This document shows positions 4,329 to 10,964 of a stretch of 10,964 nucleotides of DNA, piece by piece. Source of the stretch: an uncultured Collinsella sp. (GTDB taxonomy: Bacteria; Actinomycetota; Coriobacteriia; Coriobacteriales; Coriobacteriaceae); assembly GCA_900550205.1 (NCBI GenBank), contig URRJ01000059.1, positions 1 to 10,964 of the forward strand, given 5' to 3'. The notes beneath the pieces are model-generated. The model had not been told where the DNA came from and did no database searches. It worked only from the letters and a program-made list of their open reading frames with translations. Position 1 is the first letter of the stretch; each line of letters begins with the position of its first letter. The position numbers and the translations under genes are program-made.

Positions 4329-4796
4329 CTAGGAGACCTTCTCGCTCAGGAACTCCTTGAATGCGGGGATGTCGAATCCGACGAGGCCACGTCCGCGTTC
4401 CCCGATGACGCCGTCCTCGAGCAGGCGGCGTTTGTACTGGCTCGCGTAGTTGCTGGCGACGCCCATGCGTTTGGCTATCTCCGAGATCCTGCTGGGGCCA
4501 GAATCGGGCAGCATCGCGAGCAAAAACTCAATGTCTTTATCGGAAAGCTCTCGATAGGTCGTTTCGAGAGAAGCCCGATGCCATGCTTCTCGAGTTGCCT
4601 GAAGATGCCATTCATGCACGTGCGCCAGTTGCCCTGGGCTTCTTGAACATATGTCCAATCGATGCCCACTGGACCAATTTGAACGCCGTTCATGCGCGCG
4701 TGAGACTGTGAAAGGTAGCTATCTGCCGCTTCTTTGGTTCGCTCGATAATATCTTCGAGCATGCCTGGCATGGCGGAGCCATTTGCTGTACTCCAT
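4329..4796 (-). pseudogene. Decayed AAA-type ATP-binding protein with C-terminal winged helix
   Basis: Two fragments of one protein family lie in different frames. The upstream part (about 4765-4568) reads MLEDIIERTKEAADSYLSQS, then GVQIGPVGIDWTYV and FRQLEKHGIGLL, the region just before the Walker B strand. The downstream part (about 4568-4329) reads LETTYRELSDKDIEFLLAML, then a winged helix (RISEIAKRMGVASNYASQYK) and the end GRGLVGFDIPAFKEFLSEKV. The join is at about 4568, where the Walker B and sensor core is missing and the frame shifts. A start with excellent SD (AAAGGAG, then ATG at 4796 reading MEYSK) is out of frame with the middle fragment but in frame with the C-terminal one, and the Walker A region is also gone. 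So at least two internal deletions have destroyed the gene. The family's role is unclear; it is common in gut actinobacteria. Confidence 0.75.
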
Positions 4797-4804
4797 GGTG
4801 GCTC

Positions 4805-4861
4805 CTTTGCAAGTTTTGCTAATTTTTGCAACTTTTGCTAGCTTTTGCGAGTTTTGCTAAC
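4805..4861 (-). repeat. Three tandem 19-bp direct repeats upstream of the ATPase remnant
   Basis: On the minus strand the unit is GTTAGCAAAACTTGCAAAA, in three head-to-tail copies (plus-strand limits 4805-4823, 4824-4842, 4843-4861) with one to three differences each. Each unit holds two GCAAAA boxes, so six boxes recur every 9 or 10 bp over 57 bp. The array ends 8 bp before the old ATG at 4796 and includes the AAAG of its SD. It could be an autoregulatory operator for the lost ATPase or an iteron-like protein-loading site. Confidence 0.8.
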
Positions 4862-4926
4862 GGCTTAGGACGGTGCGGGAAGCCTCCGTATCGTCGACAT
4901 TTCCGAGGATGACCTCCGTAACGAGC

Positions 4927-4963
4927 GGGGCCCGGGGCGCGATATTGCTGCGCTCCGGGCCCC
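4927..4963 (-). terminator. GC-rich terminator-like hairpin after the topoisomerase operon
   Basis: A 14-bp stem (4927-4940 with 4950-4963, one G-T wobble, arms beginning GGGGCCCGG and ending CCGGGCCCC) with a 9-nt loop lies about 40 bp beyond the parC-like stop. There is no strong T-tract on the minus strand, so efficiency is uncertain; the plus strand has a T-rich but interrupted tail. Confidence 0.6.
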
Positions 4964-5001
4964 GTTGGTTTGTGGCTTGGACCAGTTCGACTGCCGTCGT
5001 C

Positions 5002-7242
5002 CTAGTCAAACAAACTCGGCATGTCGTTTTCTTTCATGAGGGCACCGGCAGAGGGTAGGCTCTGCGCGGTGAACTTCTCGGCCGAGACGCCGGCGCCAAG
5101 AATCTCCTCGGTCGTGCCGACGGTGGTGACCGAGCGGCCCTTCTTGGCCGTGAAAGCTTGGACGCCCTGCGTGTTGGTGGTCGTCTTGGTCTTGAGCAGC
5201 GACGTGTTGAAGTTCATCAAACGATAGTCGCTCGAGACCAGCGCGATGTCGCGATCTTCCTTGAGCACCTGGGCATACAGCAGCTTGCTGCCGCCGTAGA
5301 TGGCGTTCTTGAGGCGCTTGCGGTTGGTCTTGGTGACGTATCCAGAAAGCGCGACGCGCACCACGCGGCCGTTCTCAAAGACGAATAGCACGTCGGCCTT
5401 GTAGTCCTCGGGGTCGATGACCCAGATGACGCTCTCGTCGGGTTCCATCTCGAGGTCGGTGGGCAGGTACGAGCCCAGCTGGGCCGACTTGGTGTCCTCA
5501 AACGCCGCAACCTTGCATTTGTATACCTGGCTCTTGTTGGTAAAGACCAGCAGCTCGTGGGTGTTGGAGGACGGGAACTCGATAAAGGGTTTGTCGCCGT
5601 CCTTGTACTTGAGCGTGGCAGCCTTTTTGAGCACGCGGTCCGTCATCTTCTTGAGGTAGCCGTCGCGCGAGAGCATGATCGTAACCGGGTACTCCTCGAC
5701 CTCGGGTTCCAGACTCACCTCGATGACCTCATGGGGCTCAATCTTACCCGTGCGGCGCGGCATCACGTACTTTTTGTTGACCGCTGCCAGCTCGTCGCTG
5801 ATGACCTTCTTGATGTTGTCCTCGCTCGAGAGGATCTCCTCGAGCTCGGCGATCTCGCCCTCAAGCTTTGCAATGTCCTTGGTGCGGTTGAGGATGTACT
5901 CCTCGTTGATGTTGCGGAGCTTAAGTTCGGCAACAAACTCGGCCTGGGTCTCGTCGATGTCGAAACCCTTCATAAGGTTGGGCACGACCTCGGCTTCGAG
6001 CTTGGTGCCGCGGATGATGGCGATGGCCTTGTCGATGTCGAGCAAGATCGCCTCGAGGCCGTGCAGCAGGTGCAGGCGCTCGGACTTTTTGCCCAGGTCA
6101 AAGTTAATGCGGCGACGCGTGGACTCAATACGCCACTTGACCCACTCGTGCAGAATCTGGCGCACGCCCATAACGCGAGGGTAACCATCGACCAGCACGT
6201 TGAAGTTGCACGAGAACGAATCCTGCAGCGTGGTCGAGCGATAGAGCTTGGCCATGAGCTTGTCGGGGTCGACGCCGCGCTTAAGGTCGATGGCGATGCG
6301 CAGACCCGAAAGGTCGGTCTCGTCACGGATGTCGGCGATCTCCTTGACCTTGCCCTCCTTGGAAAGCTTGACGATGCGCTCGATGATGACATCGGTCTTG
6401 GTGGTGTAGGGGATCTCGTAGACCTCGATAATGCGCTCTTCGGGAATCCAGCGCCAGCGGGAGCGGATCTGGAAGCTGCCAAGGCCGGTCTCGATAATCT
6501 TTTCCATCTCCTCGCGGCGGTAGATAATCTCGCCGCCGGTCGAGAAGTCGGGCATGGGCATGTACTCGAGCAGGTCGCAGTTGGGATCCTGCAGGTAGTG
6601 CATGGTGGCAGTGCAGACCTCGTTGAGGTTAAAGCCGCAGATGTCGGACGCCATGGCGACGCCGATGCCCTTGTTGGCCGAGACGAGGATATTGGGGAAC
6701 GTGGTGGGCAGCAGGCGCGGCTCCTTCATGGCGCCGTCGTAGCTGTCGACGAAGTCGACCGGGTCCTTGTCGATGTCCTTGAAAATCTCGGCGCTGATGG
6801 GGGAGAGCTTGGCCTCGGTATAACGCGAGGCGGCGTAGCTCAGGTCGCCTGAATAGTACTTGCCAAAGTTGCCCTTCGACTCAACGAACGGCGCGAGCAG
6901 CGCCTCGTTGCCGGTTGCCAGGCGCACCATCGTTTCGTAGATTGCGGCGTCGCCATGCGGGTTGAGCTTCATGGTTTGACCCACGATGTTGGCGCTCTTC
7001 TGGCGCTCGCCCTTGAGCAGGCCCATCTTGTACATGGTGTAGAGCAGCTTGCGATGCGAGGGCTTAAAGCCGTCGATCTCGGGGAACGCACGCGAGACGT
7101 TGACGCTCATGGCGTAGGGCATGTAGTTGACCTCGAGCGTCTGCGTGATCGGCTGATCGGTGACCTCGGAGTGCAGGCCGATGACGTTCTCGGCGTTGAC
7201 CTGCTTTTTCTTTGGCTGGGTTTTCGTCTTCTTCTTTGCCAC
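5002..7242 (-). CDS. parC: Type IIA DNA topoisomerase subunit A (topoisomerase IV/ParC-like)
   Basis: A 746-residue cleavage-religation subunit. The winged-helix (CAP-like) domain holds the catalytic tyrosine Tyr141 next to Arg140 in SYAASRYTEAKL, the NPHGDAAIYETM segment at 94-105, and GIGVAMASDI (about 192-201) like the GIAVGMATNI motif. A tower follows, with a coiled segment around 450-490, then a short beta-pinwheel domain (about 510-715). I see no GyrA box (QRRGGRG-like), which favours a relaxing/decatenating enzyme over a supercoiling gyrase. The start is GTG at 7242 with GAGGAA upstream; the N-terminus is lysine-rich (MAKKKTKTQPKKKQ). It lies 45 bp after the B-subunit gene on the same transcript, and the two should form an A2B2 enzyme. 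The sequence is divergent (for example RAFPEIDGFKPSHRKLLYTM), as in clostridial and coriobacterial second topoisomerases. Ala99 replaces the usual quinolone-contact serine. Confidence 0.9.
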   Translation of the reverse strand: MAKKKTKTQPKKKQVNAENVIGLHSEVTDQPITQTLEVNYMPYAMSVNVSRAFPEIDGFKPSHRKLLYTMYKMGLLKGERQKSANIVGQTMKLNPHGDAAIYETMVRLATGNEALLAPFVESKGNFGKYYSGDLSYAASRYTEAKLSPISAEIFKDIDKDPVDFVDSYDGAMKEPRLLPTTFPNILVSANKGIGVAMASDICGFNLNEVCTATMHYLQDPNCDLLEYMPMPDFSTGGEIIYRREEMEKIIETGLGSFQIRSRWRWIPEERIIEVYEIPYTTKTDVIIERIVKLSKEGKVKEIADIRDETDLSGLRIAIDLKRGVDPDKLMAKLYRSTTLQDSFSCNFNVLVDGYPRVMGVRQILHEWVKWRIESTRRRINFDLGKKSERLHLLHGLEAILLDIDKAIAIIRGTKLEAEVVPNLMKGFDIDETQAEFVAELKLRNINEEYILNRTKDIAKLEGEIAELEEILSSEDNIKKVISDELAAVNKKYVMPRRTGKIEPHEVIEVSLEPEVEEYPVTIMLSRDGYLKKMTDRVLKKAATLKYKDGDKPFIEFPSSNTHELLVFTNKSQVYKCKVAAFEDTKSAQLGSYLPTDLEMEPDESVIWVIDPEDYKADVLFVFENGRVVRVALSGYVTKTNRKRLKNAIYGGSKLLYAQVLKEDRDIALVSSDYRLMNFNTSLLKTKTTTNTQGVQAFTAKKGRSVTTVGTTEEILGAGVSAEKFTAQSLPSAGALMKENDMPSLFD

Positions 7243-7287
7243 GATTTCCTCTTGAACTTCTTATGGGCCGTCGTTATCGATTTGCTG

Positions 7288-9285
7288 CTATTGCAGGTCC
7301 AGCTGGTCCAGGTATTCCTTGCCGTGCTCGGAGATATGGCGCTTGCGGCCCGCCTCGTCGTTGCCCAGCAACAGGTTGAACATGGTCTCCATCTTGGTGA
7401 CGTCCTCGGGCTCCACCTTGATCAGGCGACGCGTCTCGGGGTTCATGGTGGTGAGCCACATCATGTCCGGATCGTTCTCACCAAGACCCTTGGAGCGGTT
7501 GATCGAGCACTTTTGGTCGCCGATCTCTTTGAGGATGCCGTTCTTCTCGAGCTCGGTGTAGGCAAAGTAGGTCTTTTCTTTGCAGTTGATCTCGTAGAGC
7601 GGCGACTCGGCGATATACACGTAACCCTCGTCGATAAGTGTGGGCACCAGGCGGTAGAGCATGGTGAGCACGAGCGTGCGGATGTGATAACCGTCGACGT
7701 CGGCGTCCGTACAGATAATGACCTTGTTCCAGTTGAGGTTGTCCAGGTCAAAGGCACCGAGGTTCTTGATGCGCTTGTCCTTGATCTCTACGCCGCAGCC
7801 CAGTACGCGCATGAGGTCCATGATGATGTCGGACTTAAAGATACGCGGGTAGTCCTCCTTTAGGCAGTTGAGGATCTTGCCGCGGACGGGCATAACGCCC
7901 TGGAACTCGGCATCGCGCGAGGTGCGAATGGCGCCTGCTGCCGAGTCGCCCTCTACGATGTAGATCTCGCGACGGTTCTTGTCCTTGGAGCGGCAGTCGA
8001 TGAACTTCTGCACGCGGTTGGCCATGTCGGTCTTCTGTTGAAGGTTGGTCTTGATGCTCAGGCGGGTCTTCTCGGCATTCTCGCGCGAGCGCTTGTTGAT
8101 GAGCACCTGCTCCACGATCTTGTTGGCAGCATCTTTGTTCTCGATCAAGTAAGTCGAGAGGCGCTCCTTAAAGAATGCCGTCATGGCCTGCTGGATAAAG
8201 CGGTTGTTGATGGCCTTCTTGGTCTGGTTTTCGTAGGACGTCTGGGTGGAGAAGCAGTTGGTCACCAGCACTAGGCAGTCCTGGACGTCTTGCCACTTAA
8301 TGCCGCTCTCGTTTTTGTTGTACTTGCCCTGTTGCTTGATGTAGGCATCGATGGCGCTGGTCAGAGCGCTGCGGGCCGCCTTCTCGGGTGAACCGCCATT
8401 CTCGAGCCAGGAGGAGTTGTGGTAGTACTCCTGCATCATGAAAGTGCGCGAGAAGCACATGCAAGCAGTGATTTTTACATTGTAATCGGGCAGGTCCTCG
8501 CGATCGCGACCGCGACGGTCGGCCTCGATAAAGAAGGGCTCGGTAAGGTAGTCGGTACCGACCTTCTCGAGCACGTAGTCCTCGATGCCCTTGGGATAGC
8601 AAAAATCCTCTTCGGAAAACTCGCCATCGTCACCCTCGATGCGCAGGCGGAAGGTCACGTTGGCGTTGACCACGGCCTGGCGGCGCATGGTCTCGCGATA
8701 CCACTCGTGGGGAATGCTAATCGAGGTAAAGACCTCAAGATCGGGACGCCACTTGATGGTGGTGCCGGTGCGGTCCTCGTCGCTGGGCTCAATCTCGAGT
8801 GCCTTCTTTTTGGCGCCGACGACCTTGCCCTTCTTAAAGTGCAGGGAGTATTTGTTGCCATCGCGCCAGACCGTGACATCCATGTATTCGGAGGCGTATT
8901 GGGTTGCGCACGAGCCCAGGCCGTTGGTGCCGAGCGAGAAGTCGTAGTCGCCGCCCTGGTTGTTATTGTATTTGCCGCCGGCGTAGAGCTCGCAAAAGAC
9001 GAGCTCCCAGTTAAAGCGCTTCTCGGAGGGGTTCCAGTCGAGCGGGCAGCCGCGGCCGTTGTCCTCTACCTGAATGGAGCCATCGCGAAAGGCGGTAAGG
9101 GTGATGAGTTTGCCGTAGCCCTGGCGCGCCTCGTCAACGGCGTTGGACAGGATCTCGAAGGCGGCATGCGCGCAACCGTCGAGTCCGTCCGAGCCAAAGA
9201 TAACGGCGGGGCGCAGACGTACGCGCTCCTCGTCCTTGAGCTGGCGGATACTGTCGTTACCATAGTTTGCGGTGTTTTTTGCCAT
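7288..9285 (-). CDS. parE: Type IIA DNA topoisomerase subunit B (topoisomerase IV/ParE-like), ATPase
   Basis: A 665-residue ATPase subunit, full length for ParE. GHKL ATPase domain: HAAFEILSNAVDEA (40-53, general base Glu44 and Mg-binding Asn48), VEDNGRG (73-79, Asp75), ATP lid GTNGLGSCA (119-127) and the QTK loop around 354-356 whose lysine contacts the gamma phosphate. TOPRIM domain: EGDSAAG (445-451) and TDADVDG (526-532) bind the catalytic metal ions, followed by RSKGLGEND (597-605). It powers strand passage together with the A subunit encoded 45 bp downstream. The ATG at 9285 is preceded by GAGAGAG; conserved sequence starts soon after. The size is well below that of gyrase B proteins carrying insertions. 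A LexA-type box lies 100 bp upstream. The name parE, not gyrB, is inferred from the lack of a GyrA box in its partner. Confidence 0.9.
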   Translation of the reverse strand: MAKNTANYGNDSIRQLKDEERVRLRPAVIFGSDGLDGCAHAAFEILSNAVDEARQGYGKLITLTAFRDGSIQVEDNGRGCPLDWNPSEKRFNWELVFCELYAGGKYNNNQGGDYDFSLGTNGLGSCATQYASEYMDVTVWRDGNKYSLHFKKGKVVGAKKKALEIEPSDEDRTGTTIKWRPDLEVFTSISIPHEWYRETMRRQAVVNANVTFRLRIEGDDGEFSEEDFCYPKGIEDYVLEKVGTDYLTEPFFIEADRRGRDREDLPDYNVKITACMCFSRTFMMQEYYHNSSWLENGGSPEKAARSALTSAIDAYIKQQGKYNKNESGIKWQDVQDCLVLVTNCFSTQTSYENQTKKAINNRFIQQAMTAFFKERLSTYLIENKDAANKIVEQVLINKRSRENAEKTRLSIKTNLQQKTDMANRVQKFIDCRSKDKNRREIYIVEGDSAAGAIRTSRDAEFQGVMPVRGKILNCLKEDYPRIFKSDIIMDLMRVLGCGVEIKDKRIKNLGAFDLDNLNWNKVIICTDADVDGYHIRTLVLTMLYRLVPTLIDEGYVYIAESPLYEINCKEKTYFAYTELEKNGILKEIGDQKCSINRSKGLGENDPDMMWLTTMNPETRRLIKVEPEDVTKMETMFNLLLGNDEAGRKRHISEHGKEYLDQLDLQ

Positions 9286-9339
9286 ACTCGCTCTCTCGGT
9301 GCTCCCTTGCTGCGTTTAAGTCATATAGATAGTCAAGGT

Positions 9340-9368
9340 AGCATAGCCCAGCCCGTGGGCGATTCCAA
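9340..9368 (-). promoter_or_regulatory. Candidate parE promoter
   Basis: On the minus strand TTGGAA (9363-9368), a 17-bp spacer and TATGCT (9340-9345) form a moderate sigma-70-type promoter about 55 bp from the parE ATG. The spacer contains a small inverted repeat GCCCA/TGGGC. Confidence 0.4.
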
Positions 9369-9384
9369 CCAACACGAAATCCAT

Positions 9385-9398
9385 CGAACAATCGTTCG
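9385..9398. promoter_or_regulatory. LexA-type SOS box
   Basis: CGAACAATCGTTCG is a perfect match to the Gram-positive/actinobacterial LexA box CGAAC-N4-GTTCG. It lies 100 bp upstream of the parE start and about 17 bp upstream of the candidate -35. It could serve either parE or a plus-strand transcript. A chance match of ten fixed bases is unlikely but possible in a large genome. Confidence 0.6.
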
Positions 9399-9417
9399 GA
9401 ATTTGGTGGAGCAGCGT

Positions 9418-9454
9418 TTACTCGGACAAAACCGAGTCGGTTCTGTTCGAGTAA
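9418..9454. repeat. 37-bp symmetric palindrome
   Basis: The sequence is symmetric about G9436: TTACTCG at the left end pairs with CGAGTAA at the right end, and the centre is AACCGA-G-TCGGTT. Of 18 arm positions 16 pair perfectly, one is a G-T wobble and one a mismatch. No T-tract follows. It is probably an operator, or a hairpin in a plus-strand leader, 20 bp from the LexA-type box. Confidence 0.6.
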
Positions 9455-9748
9455 GTTTGAAAGCGGTCGAATGCGTCCTGCTGTGTTTGCGGCTGGATAC
9501 GCTTGTCGAAACGTGCCGTATGGATTGTTGGATCGAATCGAACATTGGGACAAGCGTCTCGTTTTATTGGCCGCGGGCGTGTGCGCGAGTCCTTTTGGCC
9601 CATGAGGGATGCTGGCAGGTCAATATTTGGGCCACGGGTCACTTCGCCTGTGCCGCGTTTCGTCATACGCTTATTGTGGAAGCCGATGCCACGGAGTCGA
9701 CTTGGGACTCGGGTAACGGATGAGCTGCAAGCGAAAGGAGCGGTGAGG

Positions 9749-10765
9749 ATGATGAAGCCCATGACGAAGAAGCTGCTGTTAGGAATTCCCACCGTGGCGC
9801 TTTCGGCTGTGTTGACGTGTACGCTTGCCGGCTGCGGCGGTAATGCGCCGAGTGGCTCGGGCGGGAGCGCACCTGTGCGGGAGAAGTCCAAGAAGGCCAA
9901 GGCCTATGAGTCGCAGACGGTTGAGGTGGCAGGCATCACCTATGAGTCGGTGGCTCACGGTACGTTCTATCGCGGTGATGCCAAGAAGCAAGACGGCTTT
10001 TACCTGCACATCAAGATTACCAACAACAACACAAAGAACAGGACGTTCAGTTCCTTTAACGTGCATGCTGCCCAGGGCGATCTTGAGGCAGGCGACCCGT
10101 TGTTTACTTCCGGCAAGGCGGCCGTGCTCGACTACGTTGCAAGCGAGGCTCCCGATGAGCTTCACGAGGGCATCGATCTTTTCAAGAGGCCAGATATCGG
10201 TCCGGGCGAGACTGTTGAGTACGTGTATTTCTGGGCGCCCAAGACGGCGTACTATGGGCCCATCACCGTCGAGTTCGTAGACGCATATGCCCCCGCTAAG
10301 AACCACGAGGCCATGCATTTTGACGCTACGGGGTGTGAGACTAAGGAGTTCAAGGCAGCGGGCGGCGTGGCCGATTCTGGTGACGCGGCCAATATGACCG
10401 GCATCGATTGCGCATCGTACAGTATCGAGGCCGCCGATGGGTACACGCTGGATTCGTCCAACGAAGAGCACGAAAAGGCAAATTTCTTCCACGACGAGAC
10501 TGGAGGACGCCTGAACATCAGCATCTTCCCGCGTTCGCCCCAGGAGGAAGTTGCAAGCCTAGAGCAGGTCTACGAAGGCAAGGAGACGACAACCGACCAG
10601 GTCGACTTCAACGGCATAACGTGGTTGCGCTTTACCGGTCCCGACAACGGCCATACACTGTTTGCGACGGCTCCCGCAACGGGTGAAACCGTTCGCGTAT
10701 CGATTGGCTGGAAGATCGATTGGGACGCCGCCGTGCCCATGATGGAGGCATTGAAGCTCAAGTAG
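9749..10765 (+). CDS. Secreted lipoprotein of unknown function, two-domain
   Basis: A 338-residue protein with a type II signal peptide: a basic N-terminus (MMKPMTKK), a hydrophobic core and the lipobox L-A-G-C with the lipidated cysteine at residue 29, followed by a Gly/Ser-rich linker. The first domain (about 50-180) has the beta-sandwich character of DUF5067/DUF4352-type extracellular domains, with LHIKITNNNTKNRTFSSF and a GPGETVEYVYFW element. The second (about 210-338) resembles small alpha/beta domains such as DUF1795-like ones, ending WDAAVPMMEALKLK. The fold comparisons are inference from residue pattern. The ATG at 9749 is 8 nt after AAAGGAG; the next codon is also ATG. It should be anchored to the outer face of the membrane. 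It is monocistronic, with its own terminator; substrate and partner are unknown. Confidence 0.85.
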   Translation: MMKPMTKKLLLGIPTVALSAVLTCTLAGCGGNAPSGSGGSAPVREKSKKAKAYESQTVEVAGITYESVAHGTFYRGDAKKQDGFYLHIKITNNNTKNRTFSSFNVHAAQGDLEAGDPLFTSGKAAVLDYVASEAPDELHEGIDLFKRPDIGPGETVEYVYFWAPKTAYYGPITVEFVDAYAPAKNHEAMHFDATGCETKEFKAAGGVADSGDAANMTGIDCASYSIEAADGYTLDSSNEEHEKANFFHDETGGRLNISIFPRSPQEEVASLEQVYEGKETTTDQVDFNGITWLRFTGPDNGHTLFATAPATGETVRVSIGWKIDWDAAVPMMEALKLK

Positions 10766-10795
10766 CGGACTGCAATTCCCATGTCAGGCGACTCA

Positions 10796-10830
10796 GGGCT
10801 GGCTCCGAGTTATCGGGGCCAGCCCATTTT
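10796..10830 (+). terminator. Intrinsic terminator of the lipoprotein gene
   Basis: GGGCTGGC/GCCAGCCC form an 8-bp stem extended by a T-G wobble and CCGA/TCGG to 13 bp with a GTTA loop, followed by ATTTT. It lies 30 bp after the stop codon and is a clear rho-independent terminator. Confidence 0.88.
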
Positions 10831-10870
10831 GATGTTCGATGAGCCGAGTCGGCGTCTCTCACAAAAGTAA

Positions 10871-10964
10871 CTAGGAGCTGCAAGGCTTATCAGAATTGAC
10901 CTCATCGGCGGTGCCGGTTTCGAGGGCCGTGCGGCGGGCGCTGTAGGCGACGAGGCCGGCGCCT
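10871..10964 (-). CDS. C-terminal end of a probable membrane protein, partial
   Basis: The minus strand is open from the right edge to a TAG at 10871-10873, giving 30 residues that start GAGLVAYSARRTALETGTAD and end EVNSDKPCSS. The first residues look like the end of a membrane helix followed by a basic turn (ARR) and a polar cytoplasmic tail, a common ending for permeases and other multi-pass proteins. GC-rich third positions support coding. No family can be named from so short a tail. It is convergent with the lipoprotein gene. Confidence 0.5.
   Translation of the reverse strand, partial: GAGLVAYSARRTALETGTADEVNSDKPCSS

Larger units (their letters stand above)
9286..9748. other. Divergent intergenic region between parE and a lipoprotein gene
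   Basis: These 463 bp hold no convincing gene on either strand. They contain a candidate parE promoter (9340-9368), a LexA-type box (9385-9398), a 37-bp palindrome (9418-9454), and a 7-bp inverted repeat TGGCCCA/TGGGCCA near 9596-9640. I could not place a clear promoter for the lipoprotein gene. An open frame from 9503 into the lipoprotein gene is not protein-like. Confidence 0.6.

Noticed and set aside
4475..4831. Stand-alone 118-codon minus-strand gene
   Set aside because: It begins with a TTG inside the 19-bp repeats and ends in out-of-frame sequence after the junction at about 4568; it is the middle part of the decayed ATPase gene.
4805..4861. CRISPR array
   Set aside because: The repeats are contiguous 19-bp units with no spacers and no cas genes nearby.
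5557..6852. Long plus-strand open frame (over 400 codons) antisense to the parC-like gene
   Set aside because: It mirrors a highly conserved topoisomerase gene; the translation is Leu/Val/Asp-rich without domains, as expected from GC-biased codon usage on the opposite strand.
8419..9723. Long plus-strand open frame antisense to the parE-like gene
   Set aside because: It lies almost wholly opposite parE, has no recognisable domain or SD and reflects codon bias of the real gene.
9503..9748. N-terminal extension of the lipoprotein by about 80 residues
   Set aside because: It would bury the signal peptide and lipobox; the SD at 9734-9740 serves the ATG at 9749.

Overview
The window looks like chromosomal DNA of a gut coriobacterium, most likely Collinsella or a close relative. 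The evidence is the moderately high GC, the strong Shine-Dalgarno (SD) sites, a divergent second type IIA topoisomerase pair, an actinobacterial-type LexA box and a remnant of an AAA ATPase family common in those genomes. This placement is an inference from protein style; no rRNA or other taxonomic marker is present.

Positions 1-1520 (minus strand) hold an operon of SAM-dependent methyltransferases: a UbiE-like enzyme, a second class I enzyme overlapping it by 14 bp, a possible 43-residue membrane peptide, and the first 32 codons of a leucine-carboxyl-methyltransferase-type enzyme that runs off the left edge. Its promoter carries a palindrome resembling a DtxR/IdeR iron box. This block is less GC-rich than the rest and may be acquired.

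Positions 1513-2495 contain an AT-rich 51-bp palindrome, a structured noncoding stretch, and a ToxN/AbiQ-family gene with its terminator. Together these look like a type III (RNA antitoxin) toxin-antitoxin locus. Positions 2657-3210 (minus) hold a YjdF-family gene with a long structured leader placed like the yjdF riboswitch, including an anti-SD segment. Next come a striking 47-bp nested palindrome over a small unrecognised ORF, then an Isf-like iron-sulfur flavoprotein gene on the plus strand, closed by a 16-bp-arm inverted repeat.

Positions 4329-4861 (minus) carry a decayed AAA ATPase gene whose upstream region still has three 19-bp direct repeats. Positions 5002-9285 (minus) are a topoisomerase operon, B subunit (parE-like) then A subunit (parC-like), which would relax or decatenate DNA as an A2B2 enzyme. 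Upstream of it lie a perfect LexA-type SOS box and a 37-bp symmetric palindrome. Positions 9749-10765 (plus) encode a lipoprotein with its own terminator, and the right edge holds the 3' end of a probable membrane-protein gene on the minus strand.

The best candidates for something undescribed are the noncoding RNA region before the ToxN-like gene, the three 19-bp repeats, the nested TTTCGAAA palindrome, and SOS-type control near a second topoisomerase.
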